This document shows positions 1 through 8,545 of a stretch of DNA of 64,000 nt, piece by piece. The stretch covers positions 186,001 through 250,000 of the forward strand of contig CP040678.1 of NCBI GenBank assembly GCA_005954745.1, in the 5' to 3' direction. A program made the translations under genes and the position numbers. The notes under the pieces are model-generated. The model worked only from the letters and a program-made list of their open reading frames with translations. It had not been told where the DNA came from and made no database searches. The stretch is from Halostella pelagica. Lineage in GTDB: Archaea > Halobacteriota > Halobacteria > Halobacteriales > Natronoarchaeaceae. How positions within the stretch are numbered: the first letter of the stretch is position 1; each line of letters begins with the position of its first letter.

Positions 1-184
1 CGGTGAACGACCCGGCGGGGACGCCGAGGTCGATCCCGCGGAGGACCGGGCCGCCGCGTTCGTCCGGGTCGTAGTCAGCATCGTCGGCGAAACTGTCGGC
101 CGGCGGGAGATCCGAACCCCGTTCGTAGGCGAATACGACCTCTTCGAGGGTCGCTGCATCCCCGCTGGCCGGGTCGTTGTCCAT
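1..184 (-). CDS. ECF/cobalt-type ABC transporter ATPase, N-terminal fragment
   Basis: This is the first 61 codons of a gene that runs off the left edge, read on the minus strand from the ATG at 184. The visible residues hold the opening beta-sheet of an ABC ATPase ('LEEVVFAYERG', then 'PVLRGIDLGVPAGSFT'). An acidic insert of about 20 residues separates the two pieces. The Walker A motif would lie just outside the window. It sits 47 bp downstream of an ECF-type membrane component on the same strand, so it is probably the energising ATPase of that importer. The fragment is too short to tell an ECF A-subunit from another ABC ATPase class on its own. Confidence 0.7.
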   Translation of the reverse strand, partial: MDNDPASGDAATLEEVVFAYERGSDLPPADSFADDADYDPDERGGPVLRGIDLGVPAGSFT

Positions 185-231
185 CGTATTCTCGTCAAGT
201 CCCGCCCGGGACTAAAAACTGAGCGATTCGG

Positions 232-1077
232 CTAATCGAGCAGCTTCGACAGCCGCTCGCCTGAGATCACTGTCAGACCGAGCACGGCCAGGAAGCTGAT
301 AGCGCCGATGGCGATCTGGACCGTCGAACCGCCGGCACCGAACTGTTCGCCCTGAGACGCCCCGAACGGTACGTCCTGGATGCCCAGCGAGACGGCGATC
401 CCGACGGCGGCCCAGACGACCGAGACGACGGCGAGACCGAACGCGGCGGTTTGGGCCCGCGAGGCCGAGGCGTCGGGCAGATCCTCGTCGCGCAGCAGGT
501 CGGGGTAGAGAAGCCCCATGTCCTTGATTCGCGGGTACGTCAGGTAGAGAAGCGGCGGTCCGAGGACCACCGACGCGATCACGTTGTTCAGCAGGATGAT
601 CGTGCCGAGCACCGAGAAGGGAAACAGTCCGAGTACCTCGAGCCCCCAGGCGATGATCGACGCACACAGCGCCGAACCGACGACGACGACGATAATGTAT
701 TCGAGGAGCTGTCTGCCGGCGTTTTCACGGAAGTTGGGCTCGACACCGCTCGAAAGCGCACCGAGGTTGCCCCACAGCTTGTACCCGATCAACCCGAAGA
801 AGAAGTTCCCGATAAACCCGAACAGGCTTCCCGGGCCGAAGGTACCGGCGAAGACGTCGTTGATCAGGTTCCCGATACCGGACCCCCAGGCCGCTGCCGG
901 ACCGAACAGTATGCCAAATATCACGGGGATGACGTTCCCCGGACGAACAGCGGTGATTCCCGGAATTATCACGAGACCGGCAAAGGGTATCAGTAGCGCG
1001 GCGTACACAGCGGCGACGACGGCTACCAGCATTATCATTCGTGTATCCCGCCACATCGTGACCAGTTCTTTCATCAT
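232..1077 (-). CDS. ECF transporter S component, QueT-like
   Basis: This 281-residue integral membrane protein has about six hydrophobic segments and a glycine-rich 'IPGITAVRPGNVIPVIFG' stretch followed by 'FGPAAAWGSGIGNLINDVF', as in the substrate-capture subunits of energy-coupling-factor importers, especially the QueT-like group. It would bind a vitamin or base precursor in the membrane and hand it to the ATPase/T-subunit module. The ATPase fragment just downstream fits. A GTG at 1086 could add three residues. The ATG at 1077 is preferred because a TATA element (1099-1106) lies 26 bases upstream, predicting a leaderless mRNA starting at about 1077. The substrate cannot be read from the sequence. 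Confidence 0.7.
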   Translation of the reverse strand: MMKELVTMWRDTRMIMLVAVVAAVYAALLIPFAGLVIIPGITAVRPGNVIPVIFGILFGPAAAWGSGIGNLINDVFAGTFGPGSLFGFIGNFFFGLIGYKLWGNLGALSSGVEPNFRENAGRQLLEYIIVVVVGSALCASIIAWGLEVLGLFPFSVLGTIILLNNVIASVVLGPPLLYLTYPRIKDMGLLYPDLLRDEDLPDASASRAQTAAFGLAVVSVVWAAVGIAVSLGIQDVPFGASQGEQFGAGGSTVQIAIGAISFLAVLGLTVISGERLSKLLD

Positions 1078-1098
1078 CGAAAACACTTCTCAACAGAT

Positions 1099-1106
1099 AC
1101 TTAAAA
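1099..1106 (-). promoter_or_regulatory. TATA element of the ECF transporter operon
   Basis: The minus-strand sequence TTTTAAGT is centred about 26 bases before the ATG at 1077. This is the usual archaeal TATA-to-start spacing and implies a leaderless transcript, which decides the start codon of the downstream gene. Confidence 0.55.
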
Positions 1107-1232
1107 CTGATCGAAACTTGTCAAAGATCGGACTAGGGTGTGCCACACCGATGGTCTGACTCGATCCTCCGCGAGCGAGGTGGTGACGAACAGTTCTCGG
1201 TGTCGAACGCCGATCCCACCGACCCGATCCTA

Positions 1233-1523
1233 TCAGGCGTTCGGCGCGTCGTCTTCGTTCCAGCGCGTCACGACGAACTGCTCGTAGCCGCCGTAGGCCG
1301 CCTCCAGCGCACCCATCCACCAGTTCCACCGTTCGGCCGGCGTCCCCTCTCGGCAGTCTGCGAGGTTTTCGACGATGATCTCCGGGGTCAACTCGTCGCC
1401 GCGGTCTGCCTCGAACTGCTCGGAGTCCGTCAGGTCCGTGGCGGCGCGGGCGACGGCGCGGCGCTCCGCCGGCGTGCCGCCGAACGCCTGGCGCAAGTGG
1501 AGCATCAGGACCTCGCGTTCCAT
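1233..1523 (-). CDS. Conserved haloarchaeal protein of unknown function (96 aa)
   Basis: This is a small soluble acidic protein with helical content. It opens with 'MEREVLMLHLRQAFGG', followed by 'TPAERRAVARAATDL', and later 'EGTPAERWNWWMGALEAAYGG'. The repeated TPAER phrase is visible in both halves. No catalytic motif is recognised. The open frame extends to 1784, but the ATG at 1523 is chosen because residues upstream are basic and shadow-like. A TATA-like TTTAAGAG (minus strand CTCTTAAA, near 1554) lies about 30 bases before it. It is divergent from rps6e. Confidence 0.7.
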   Translation of the reverse strand: MEREVLMLHLRQAFGGTPAERRAVARAATDLTDSEQFEADRGDELTPEIIVENLADCREGTPAERWNWWMGALEAAYGGYEQFVVTRWNEDDAPNA

Positions 1524-1695
1524 ATCTGGTACATTGTCGGCTGTATCTCCTTTAAGAGTTCGACGCTCCCGGCTGTGTCGACTCCGCACGCGAGTCCGAC
1601 CGCCAGCCCAGTCTCGGTCCGGCGGGTGATCGCGGCTCTCGCTCGGGACGGAACGTTTCGATGTCCTTTTGGGCCGCGACCGACTGGTTCGACGC

Positions 1696-2088
1696 ATGGC
1701 AAGCTTCACAATCGTCGTCTCGGACCCCGAGTCGGGCGAGACGTACCAGCGAGAGGCGGACGACCAGGACGCGAACCGATTCATCGGCCGGTCGATAGGA
1801 GAGACGGTCGACGGCGGCGCTGTCGGCTTCGACGGCTACACGCTTGAGATCACCGGCGGCTCCGACGACGCCGGCCGCCCGATGAGCGGTGACGTCCCCG
1901 GGCCGAACCTGCAGGAAGTCCTCTCCGACGGCGGGACGGGTTTCAACCCGACCCGCGACGGCGAGCGCAAGCGCGTCACCGTCCGCGGCGGCGAGGTCAG
2001 CGAGGCCGTCTCGCAGATCAACGCCAAGATCACCGAGCGCGGCGACCAGTCCGTCGACGAACTCCTCGGCGAGAGCGACGAGGAGTAA
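1696..2088 (+). CDS. rps6e: 30S ribosomal protein S6e
   Basis: This 130-residue protein of the small ribosomal subunit begins '[20 protein letters not shown]' and contains the family's '[10 protein letters not shown]' phrase and the lysine/arginine stretch '[11 protein letters not shown]'. Its length matches archaeal S6e, which lacks the long eukaryotic C-terminal tail. The start at 1696 is chosen over an in-frame ATG 27 bases upstream, because the homologous N-terminus begins here and a CCTTTTGGG promoter element lies about 30 bases upstream. It is followed closely by another plus-strand gene, which may be co-transcribed. Confidence 0.95.
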   Translation: MASFTIVVSDPESGETYQREADDQDANRFIGRSIGETVDGGAVGFDGYTLEITGGSDDAGRPMSGDVPGPNLQEVLSDGGTGFNPTRDGERKRVTVRGGEVSEAVSQINAKITERGDQSVDELLGESDEE

Positions 2089-2136
2089 CTCCCCGTTTTC
2101 CCCGAACGTACCACCGTCACAGCCGTTACGCCACCC

Positions 2137-2583
2137 ATGGCCGACCGAGTTCCAAGCGACCACGACTCCGTAACGACCGTCCGAGCGACGCTCTCGACCG
2201 CCGGCTCGACCCGACGACGCCGCCTCGAACTCCCCGCCGACGCGGCCGAGGAATTCCCCGCCGACGAGGTCGTCCGTCTCGTCGTCGACGGGTCGGAGTT
2301 CCACGCCCGGATCGAGACCGCCCTGACCGACGAAACCCGGATACTGTCCGGAGCATACGACGCCCCGCGCTTCGCTCGCTCTCCCGGCGACGCGCCGGAC
2401 CGTCTCGGCCCGTGGCTCGACGACGTCGACGTCGCGGTCGGCGACTCGGTCCTCGTCGACGTGGTCGAACCCGGGTTCAAATACGGCGTCCGCGAACCTG
2501 GCGAACGAGTCGTCTACGAGGCGACCGAATCACCCGATGATAGTCTCGCAGCCATCGCGGAGCGGGTGGAAGACGAGCGCTAA
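2137..2583 (+). CDS. Conserved haloarchaeal protein (DUF7112-like)
   Basis: This 148-residue acidic protein is predicted to be mostly beta-strand. It has the blocks 'RRRRLELPADAAEEFPADEV', 'TRILSGAYDAPRFAR' and 'VGDSVLVDVVEPGFKYGVR'. The pattern suggests a small barrel such as a nucleic-acid or ligand binding fold, but no catalytic residues are visible. It starts 48 bp after rps6e in the same direction and may share its transcript. The DUF number is given from memory and is not verified. The function is unknown. Confidence 0.7.
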   Translation: MADRVPSDHDSVTTVRATLSTAGSTRRRRLELPADAAEEFPADEVVRLVVDGSEFHARIETALTDETRILSGAYDAPRFARSPGDAPDRLGPWLDDVDVAVGDSVLVDVVEPGFKYGVREPGERVVYEATESPDDSLAAIAERVEDER

Positions 2584-2664
2584 CTGCCGCAAACCGCCGC
2601 ATCCGCCAGCCCCGCGTTCCGCTCAACCGTCACGTATTTGACCTGTTCTCACAGTGTAGATATC

Positions 2665-3705
2665 ATGAAACGACGCACTTACCTGCGGCTACTACCGGCT
2701 ACCGCGGTAGCCGGTGCAGCAGGCTGTTCCTCGTCGGGCGACGAACCGGACGAAGGCGACGATACAGACGGCGATACTGATACCGACACCGAGACGGCGA
2801 CCACAGAATCGGCGTCGACCACAGAACCGACGGCGACGCCCGAGGAGTCGCTCGACGCCGCGGCGGCGGCACTGAACGAGGCGTCCGAGGGGATCGGCAC
2901 ACAGTCCGACGCGTTCGGTGAGGACGAGGAGTCGTTCGACGAGAGCGGGATCCGCCAGTCGATCACGACGGCGAACGACCACCTCGACGCGGCGGAGGAG
3001 GCCGACCTCTCCGAGGACCAGCAGGCTGATGTCGAGGACATGCGAAACGTCGCGGCGTACTTCTCACTTCTGACGGACACGATGCTCCAGTTGGACCGCG
3101 GTTTCAACGAGGTGGACGTCGCCCAGAGCTACGTCGACACCGAACGGTTCGACGACGGGATCGAATCGCTCGACGACGCGCGCTCGGCGTTTCGCGACGC
3201 CAGCGACGACCTGTCCGACGCCGAGGACGCGTTCGAGGCGCTCGACGAGGGGTCGTTCGAGCGCATCGACGGGACGACGTACGCCGAGGTCGAGGATTCC
3301 ATGCAGATGGCCCGCCAGCTAGTCGACATGATGGATCCGTTCCTGACGGGTTACCGGGAGTTCGTCCGCGGATACGAGCGGTTCACCGTCGCCACTACCG
3401 CGCTCGACGAGGAGCGGTATCAGACCGCTGCCGACGAGTACAGCACCGCATCGGTTCGGTTCGGCGACGCGGAGTCAGCGTTTACGGACGCCGAGGAGTT
3501 CGCACCGGCGGACATGCAGTCCTCGGTTATCAGCCTCACCTGCTACGCCGCGGCGCTTGCGGACGCCAGCGAACACTTCGCCGAGGCGGCGCGGGCGCTC
3601 GACGAGGGCGACGACCAGACCGCAAACGAGGAGGCCGAGGCCGGACAGGAGGCCGTGAGTCGCTGCGATTCGTCTCCCGCCGCGCTGGCGATGCCGGCGC
3701 TCTAA
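2665..3705 (+). CDS. Tat-type lipoprotein, helical, unknown function
   Basis: This 346-residue secreted protein starts 'MKRRTYLRLLPATAVAG' and reaches a lipobox Cys in 'GAAGC' near residue 21. The twin arginine suggests Tat export and lipid anchoring. It is followed by an acidic Asp/Thr/Glu linker (to about residue 65) and a long alpha-helical domain rich in D/E/A with heptad-like spacing ('ESLDDARSAFRDASDDLSDA'), probably a helical bundle on the cell surface. The start was chosen because the signal begins there and a TATA-like GTATTTGA lies about 28 bases upstream. No enzymatic motif was found. Confidence 0.75.
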   Translation: MKRRTYLRLLPATAVAGAAGCSSSGDEPDEGDDTDGDTDTDTETATTESASTTEPTATPEESLDAAAAALNEASEGIGTQSDAFGEDEESFDESGIRQSITTANDHLDAAEEADLSEDQQADVEDMRNVAAYFSLLTDTMLQLDRGFNEVDVAQSYVDTERFDDGIESLDDARSAFRDASDDLSDAEDAFEALDEGSFERIDGTTYAEVEDSMQMARQLVDMMDPFLTGYREFVRGYERFTVATTALDEERYQTAADEYSTASVRFGDAESAFTDAEEFAPADMQSSVISLTCYAAALADASEHFAEAARALDEGDDQTANEEAEAGQEAVSRCDSSPAALAMPAL

Positions 3706-3741
3706 CGCGTCCCTTTTCCCCATCGCCCGCCAATCGCGAGT

Positions 3742-4173
3742 ATGACCGATTCGAAACGCGATGCGTTTCTCGCGGGGGAACGACACGAGGATGTCGCGTT
3801 CTACCTGGCCGAGGACGCGGTCGACGACCTCGGAAAGCTACGCGACTACGGAGTGGACGTCCCGGACGGCATCGTCATCGTCGTCGACGGGGAGAACGGC
3901 CGGAACGCCTTCCAGACGGCGACGGGGCAGGACCCGATGGCGTTCGCGAAGCAGGCGATGGCCGAAGACGGGACGGTCCACGCGGACCTGGCCGGCGGTG
4001 ACTGTCCCGAGGGCGACGGTCCCGACCACGCGGCGCGGTTCGTCTTCGCCTTCTCCGAGGAACAGAACGAGGAGGTCGGCGACCTCTACGCCGAGGGCGA
4101 CGTGATCCACGCGTACGCCCAGTGCGAGTGCGGGACCGCGTACTCCCAGAAGTGGGTCGTCGGCGAGCGGTAA
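3742..4173 (+). CDS. Conserved haloarchaeal protein (DUF5807-like)
   Basis: This is a 143-residue soluble acidic protein. It contains 'GVDVPDGIVIVVDGENGR' followed by 'FQTATGQDPMAFAKQAM' and ends with a small Cys cluster, 'AQCECGTAYSQKWVVGE', which with the earlier 'GGDCPEGDGPDHAARF' could bind a metal or form a redox pair. That is inference. A CCCTTTT promoter-like element lies about 30 bases upstream of the ATG. The family name is from memory and the function is unknown. Confidence 0.7.
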   Translation: MTDSKRDAFLAGERHEDVAFYLAEDAVDDLGKLRDYGVDVPDGIVIVVDGENGRNAFQTATGQDPMAFAKQAMAEDGTVHADLAGGDCPEGDGPDHAARFVFAFSEEQNEEVGDLYAEGDVIHAYAQCECGTAYSQKWVVGER

Positions 4174-4236
4174 CGCCCCCGAGTTCGAGAGCGGCCTGTT
4201 CTCCGCCCTCACGACGCGCCCCAGGTGGCGGCGCGA

Positions 4237-5103
4237 CTACCGCGTCTCGTCCACGGTGTCGACGAGTCGCCGGACCCGCTCCTCGTCGACCGGGTTCGTC
4301 GTCACCCCGCCCTCCTTCAGCGCCGTGCCGACGATTGCGCCGTCCGCGACCGACAGCAGCGACGCCGCGTTCTCCGTCGTGACCCCGCTTCCGACGATAA
4401 CGGGGGCGTCGAGGCCCGCCTCGTCCCTAGCGGCGGCGGCCGCCGCGACCGCCTCCGTCGCGACCGCGTGACCGGTACCTGCGCCGCTGACGATGACGCC
4501 GTCGGCGAGCCCTCTCTCGACCGGTTCGGCAACGGTCTCGGCGTCGAACCGTGACGCGGCGGCCTCCGGGTCCCGCTGGTCCCCGTCCGCATCGTGGGCC
4601 GTATCGCGGGTCGCCAGCGGTGCGGAGTGTTTCACGTCCAGGTCCGCGAGGACCGACGCCTCGCAGTCCAGGCGCTCGCGCAACCGGACGGTCTCGTGGG
4701 CCTGCCCCTCGACGACGCCCTGGTCCGTCACGCGCGCGCCGACATGGACGTTCGCACGGACGAAGTCGGCCTCGACCGCGGCCGCGACCGACAGCGCCGC
4801 TTCGACATCGTTCCGGAGGACGTTGATCCCGAGCGGGAGGTCGACGGCGTCCCGGACCTCGCCCGCAACCCGGGTCATCGAGGCGACCGCGTGCTTCGGG
4901 ACGTCGTCGGGATAAAACGGTGCGTCGCCGAAGTTCTCCATCATGAGTGCGTCGACGCCGCCTGCGGCGAGGCGGCGGGCGTCCCGCAGTGCGGCCTCGC
5001 GGACCATGTCGAGGTCACCGTTGGACCTCGGCGCGCCCGGAAGCGGCGGGAGATGGAGCATGCCGACGATCGGTTTCTCGGCGTCGATACTGTCGAAGGT
5101 CAT
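4237..5103 (-). CDS. BtpA/SgcQ family TIM-barrel protein
   Basis: This 288-residue protein begins with 'EKPIVGMLHLPPLPGAPRS' and then has 'AAGGVDALMMENFGDAPF', both signatures of the BtpA/SgcQ family, which is related to TIM-barrel enzymes of nucleotide-sugar or phosphoribosyl type. In cyanobacteria BtpA affects photosystem I. In archaea the role is unproven and probably metabolic. The C-terminal 'DAPVIVGSGVTTENAASLL' resembles a phosphate-binding barrel end. Its ATG overlaps the stop of the upstream DHH phosphoesterase by 4 bases, so the two genes are translationally coupled. Confidence 0.85.
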   Translation of the reverse strand: MTFDSIDAEKPIVGMLHLPPLPGAPRSNGDLDMVREAALRDARRLAAGGVDALMMENFGDAPFYPDDVPKHAVASMTRVAGEVRDAVDLPLGINVLRNDVEAALSVAAAVEADFVRANVHVGARVTDQGVVEGQAHETVRLRERLDCEASVLADLDVKHSAPLATRDTAHDADGDQRDPEAAASRFDAETVAEPVERGLADGVIVSGAGTGHAVATEAVAAAAAARDEAGLDAPVIVGSGVTTENAASLLSVADGAIVGTALKEGGVTTNPVDEERVRRLVDTVDETR

Positions 5104-6344
5104 TGGTCCCCATCGGAGTCCGTCGGTTCGCCGTCCGCGACGTCTTCCGGCACCAGTTCGCGGAACGCGTCGAGGATGACCTGCTTCGTCACGGCACCGC
5201 GGGTCGTCCAGTGGTTGGCGTAATCGAGCATGTCGTCGTAGATGTCGGGCTTACAGCCCGCGGCCTTGGGGTGGCCGCCGCCGTTGACCTGGCGGGCGAC
5301 CTCGTGACAGCGCTCGAATTCGTCGGTGCCGCGGATGCTCGCGCTCCCGGCTGGCTTGACGACGACGGAGGCGTCCGCACCTTTCTCGCGCATCGCTTCG
5401 GCGACTTCGTTCTGGGAGCAGCGGCCGTAGGTGACGCCGACCGTCCAGGGGCCGATCTCGCGCACGTCGGCGCGGTCGACGGCCCGGCGTATCAGTGCCT
5501 CCTTCTCGACGCGTTGCTCCTCGATGAACTCGACGACCTCCTCGGGCAGGTCGGGGCCGTGGCGCATCACGGTGTCTACGTACTCCTCTGCGTCGCTCCA
5601 GTACGAGAAGTCCGCCAGGTCGTCGCTACGCGGGTCCTCGCGGATCCAGAGGTCGTGGTCGCGGGTCACCGCGGCGAGTTCCGTGTAGTGCCGCGGGAAG
5701 TCGTGGTCGAGCGACCGGAGCGCCACGTCGGCAGAACACTCCTCGTCGCTGTCGCCGACGACCAATTCCGCGCCGGCGTCGCGGACGGCGGCGGCGACGT
5801 CGTCTTCCCACTGATGGTGGTCGAACCACCGAACTGTGTCGGCCGTTTCGACGGCCGCGTCGAGTTCGTCTTCCACGTACTCGTAGCGGTCGGGACAGAG
5901 GTCGCAGACGAACAGGTCGATCCCCTCGGTTCCGTACTCCGCGACGTACTCGATACCGTCCTCCAGGTCGTGCGGTCCCGCGGGAACGAGCGCAACGTCG
6001 TGGGAGACGCGGCCCGGCGCGTCCTCGACGATGGCGTCGGCGTCGAGCGAGAGATCCGATTCGGTGTCGGAACTGTCGTCTTCCGCGGTGTCAGGAGCGT
6101 CAGCGTCGTCTCCGCCGTCAGCAGGCGGGTCGTCGCCGTACAGTTCTCGGATCAGCGCGACGCAGGCGAGGCCGTCGGCGTCGGGGTCGGCCACGACGGC
6201 CACGCTGGCACCGTCGAGCGCCTCGGCGGCGGCCTGTTCCTCCTGGCTCTCCTCTAGCGAATCCGGGATGAAAAAGCCCTCTCCGGGAATGACGGACTTG
6301 CGGGCGAGCGAGAGGTCGCTGCTCTCGATGAGTGAATCGTCCAT
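5100..6344 (-). CDS. DHH family phosphoesterase
   Basis: This 414-residue enzyme of the RecJ/DHH superfamily has the first metal motif 'ADPDADGLACVALI' (about residues 50-65), the DHH signature 'RWFDHHQW', and the C-terminal DHHA1 nucleotide-binding motif 'NGGGHPKAAGC'. Family members cleave phosphodiester bonds in nucleic acids or cyclic dinucleotides using Mn ions. An acidic, low-complexity insert (about residues 70-100) is typical haloarchaeal decoration. It is the first gene of a two-gene unit with the BtpA-like protein (4-base overlap). Whether it acts on DNA, RNA or a small nucleotide cannot be decided from the sequence. Confidence 0.85.
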   Translation of the reverse strand: MDDSLIESSDLSLARKSVIPGEGFFIPDSLEESQEEQAAAEALDGASVAVVADPDADGLACVALIRELYGDDPPADGGDDADAPDTAEDDSSDTESDLSLDADAIVEDAPGRVSHDVALVPAGPHDLEDGIEYVAEYGTEGIDLFVCDLCPDRYEYVEDELDAAVETADTVRWFDHHQWEDDVAAAVRDAGAELVVGDSDEECSADVALRSLDHDFPRHYTELAAVTRDHDLWIREDPRSDDLADFSYWSDAEEYVDTVMRHGPDLPEEVVEFIEEQRVEKEALIRRAVDRADVREIGPWTVGVTYGRCSQNEVAEAMREKGADASVVVKPAGSASIRGTDEFERCHEVARQVNGGGHPKAAGCKPDIYDDMLDYANHWTTRGAVTKQVILDAFRELVPEDVADGEPTDSDGDQ

Positions 6345-6430
6345 ACCCGTACCTCCGTCCCGCGCGGCAAGAACCCGCCGGTTCGGCGTCTCGCCAGCCC
6401 GGTCCCCGCGTTACCCACCGGCCGCGGGCG

Positions 6431-6856
6431 CTATTCGTCTAGTTGCCGTACCGTCAACACGGGCGTGGGACAGGACCGGACGACCCGTTCGGCGACGCTG
6501 CCGATGAGAAACCGGTTCTCGCCGTGACGGCCGCGCGTTCCGGTCGCCACGAGGTCCACGTCGTTCTCCCTGGCGTAGGCGCAGATCTCGCCCGCGGGGC
6601 GGCCCTCCCGGACGGCGGTCACGACCTCGCGGTCCGCCCGCTCGCTGACCGCGTCCAGCGCGTCCTCGCCGCTCTCTTCGAGCGCTGCGCGCATCTCGTC
6701 GCGGATCGATTCGGGCGAGGAGTCCACTTCGCTCTCGTCGACGACGTACAGGGCGTGGACTTCGGCGTCGAACCGTCGCGCGAGGTCCAGCGCGGTTTCG
6801 ACAGCCCGTTCCACGCTCTCGGACCCGTCGGTTGCGATGACGACCGTCTCGAACAT
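6431..6856 (-). CDS. Universal stress protein (UspA family)
   Basis: This 141-residue single-domain Usp starts 'MFETVVIATDGSESVERAVE' and carries the ATP-binding loop as 'GTRGRHGENRFLIGSVAERV' (Gly-x2-Gly-x9-Gly-Ser pattern). ATP binding is therefore expected. The open frame extends far upstream, but the ATG at 6856 is preceded by a TTTAAA element about 26 bases away, and the homologous N-terminus starts here. It is divergent from a second Usp gene at 6992, with 135 bp between the two starts. Confidence 0.9.
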   Translation of the reverse strand: MFETVVIATDGSESVERAVETALDLARRFDAEVHALYVVDESEVDSSPESIRDEMRAALEESGEDALDAVSERADREVVTAVREGRPAGEICAYARENDVDLVATGTRGRHGENRFLIGSVAERVVRSCPTPVLTVRQLDE

Positions 6857-6991
6857 ACTGTTCGTTTCCCCCGGGCGTGGCTTTAAACCTCGGACCACGT
6901 CGCCGCCGCGGAGACGGTCAGAACGGTCCTCGGGCCGGACGGGGTCCGTTCGAGGGCCAGATTTTTGCTCCCCGCTTTCGCACGATGTTGT

Positions 6992-7468
6992 ATGGAAACG
7001 GAACAGGCCCTCGACGCGGACGACCCGCTGGCGGTCGAGACGGTACTCGTCCCCGTCGACGGGAGCGACTCGTCGGTACGCGCCGTCGACTACGCCGCCG
7101 CCGTCGCGGACCGATACGACGCCACCGTCCACGCCGTCTACGTGCTGGGCGAGGAGATGGTCCGCGCTATCGAGACCGACTCCATCGACGAGACGGAGGC
7201 GGCCAACAAGGCGCAGTCGTTTATCCGCGATGTCGCCGACCAAGTCGCGGAGTACGACGTGTCGATGACGAACTCGACGGCCTACGGGTTCTCGACGACG
7301 AGCAAGATGACCCACCCGGGAAGCGTCGTCCTCGACACCGCCGACGACGTGGACGCCGACTTCATCGTCGTTCCGCGGGAACCGCTCTCCGGCGAACCCG
7401 GCGAGATACTCTCGAAGGCCGCCGAGTACGTCCTGTTGTACGCCAGCCAACCCGTCCTCTCCGTGTGA
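6992..7468 (+). CDS. Universal stress protein, divergent member
   Basis: This 158-residue Usp-fold protein has the conserved opening 'VETVLVPVDGSDSSVRAVDY'. The C-terminal half keeps the fold ('DADFIVVPREPLSGEPGEIL', then 'YASQPVLSV') but lacks the G-x2-G-x9-G-S ATP loop of its neighbour, so it may not bind ATP. The ATG at 6992 was chosen because a GATTTTTGC element lies about 27 bases upstream. It is divergent from the Usp gene at 6431-6856. Confidence 0.85.
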   Translation: METEQALDADDPLAVETVLVPVDGSDSSVRAVDYAAAVADRYDATVHAVYVLGEEMVRAIETDSIDETEAANKAQSFIRDVADQVAEYDVSMTNSTAYGFSTTSKMTHPGSVVLDTADDVDADFIVVPREPLSGEPGEILSKAAEYVLLYASQPVLSV

Positions 7469-7475
7469 CCGGCGG

Positions 7476-8009
7476 TCAGTTCAGGCGGAACGACATCTCC
7501 AGTTCGAAGCTCTCGGCGTTGGTCGTCTCGAACCCGACTTTCTCGTAGAGGTTTACCGCGGCCGTGTTCCAGCGCTCGACCGTCAGCCACACGTTCTCCA
7601 CGCCGTTTCCCCGGCCGTATCCGAGCAAGGCGTCCATGAGTCGGCCCCCGATACCGGACTCCTGATACTCCTGAAGGACGAAAATAGCGAGTTCGTACGA
7701 CTCGCCGTCGTCCCCGTCGGGGACGAGCGTGGCGTGGCCGGCCGCCCGGTCGCCGTCCCAGGCAACGACGTTCAGCCCCTCGTCGACGAGGGTTTCCAGC
7801 CACCCCTCGATACGATCCTCGCCGGTCGGGGGGATCCCCTGCGCGCGGTCGGCGGGGTCAAACGCCGCGTACATCTCGGCGAGGGCGTCGAACCCGTCCG
7901 GGTCCAGCGCCCGGATCGTGATCTCCCGCCCCTCACGGTCCTCGAACGTTTGGGGGGGTTCGGAGAACCTGTCCGCCTGTTCGTCCGAGTGTGGTCGGTC
8001 GCCGGTCAT
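7476..8009 (-). CDS. GNAT family N-acetyltransferase
   Basis: This 177-residue acetyltransferase has the acetyl-CoA loop visible as 'EYQESGIGGRLMDALLGYGR', followed by the typical C-terminal strand/helix 'NTAAVNLYEKVGFETTNAES'. It transfers acetyl from CoA to an amine whose identity is not evident. Its start overlaps the end of the upstream Usp gene by 4 bases (ATGA), so the two are co-translated. An N-terminal extension of about 20 residues is polar and probably disordered. Confidence 0.85.
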   Translation of the reverse strand: MTGDRPHSDEQADRFSEPPQTFEDREGREITIRALDPDGFDALAEMYAAFDPADRAQGIPPTGEDRIEGWLETLVDEGLNVVAWDGDRAAGHATLVPDGDDGESYELAIFVLQEYQESGIGGRLMDALLGYGRGNGVENVWLTVERWNTAAVNLYEKVGFETTNAESFELEMSFRLN

Positions 8010-8374
8010 CGTACCAGCGTCACCGACACCTGGGCGTTCAACAGGACGAACTCCGTGATCGACCCGAGTTGAATTTTGCCCATCGGACTGCGCTGCCCGC
8101 CGCCGATGACCAGCCTGTCGAACCCCTCGCGTTCTGCTATCTCGACTAGTTCGCTCCCCGGGTCACCCGATACGCGGCGGATCGTCGCGTCGATGTCGGC
8201 CTCGTCCAGACGGTCCCGGGCCCTCGCCTCTACTTCGTCCGGCGAGGACTCGTGGTCCGTCTCCTCGAGGATGGCGACCGTCAGGTCGTCGTTCGCTTCT
8301 ACCGCACGTCGTACCGTCTCTTCGAGCGCTGCGTCGGTCTCGTCGCTCCCGGCGATGCCCAGCAGTACTTTCAT
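8006..8374 (-). CDS. Universal stress protein, short form
   Basis: This 122-residue Usp begins 'MKVLLGIAGSDETDAALEET' and ends with a conserved ATP loop, 'VIGGGQRSPMGKIQLGSITE', so it should bind nucleotide. It is shorter than the usual 140 residues because the central helix region is compact. It is the first gene of a two-gene unit with the GNAT acetyltransferase (4-base overlap). This is the third Usp gene within 2 kb. Confidence 0.88.
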   Translation of the reverse strand: MKVLLGIAGSDETDAALEETVRRAVEANDDLTVAILEETDHESSPDEVEARARDRLDEADIDATIRRVSGDPGSELVEIAEREGFDRLVIGGGQRSPMGKIQLGSITEFVLLNAQVSVTLVR

Positions 8375-8545
8375 TGGCCTCGTGTTCTGCGGCCCGTCTC
8401 AAAACAGTTGGGAACGGCCGGAGAACGTCCGTACCGAACGACATCTCCGAGAACGGACACGCGGATTCGCCATCGAACCGACCCCGCTCGACCCCGTCAC
8501 CGCGGCGTGACAACCCTTTTGCCCACCGCTTCGTAAGGGAGCGAC

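Noticed and set aside
3000-3700. Minus-strand frames rich in Ser opposite the helical lipoprotein
   Set aside because: Antisense shadows of an acidic, codon-biased gene.
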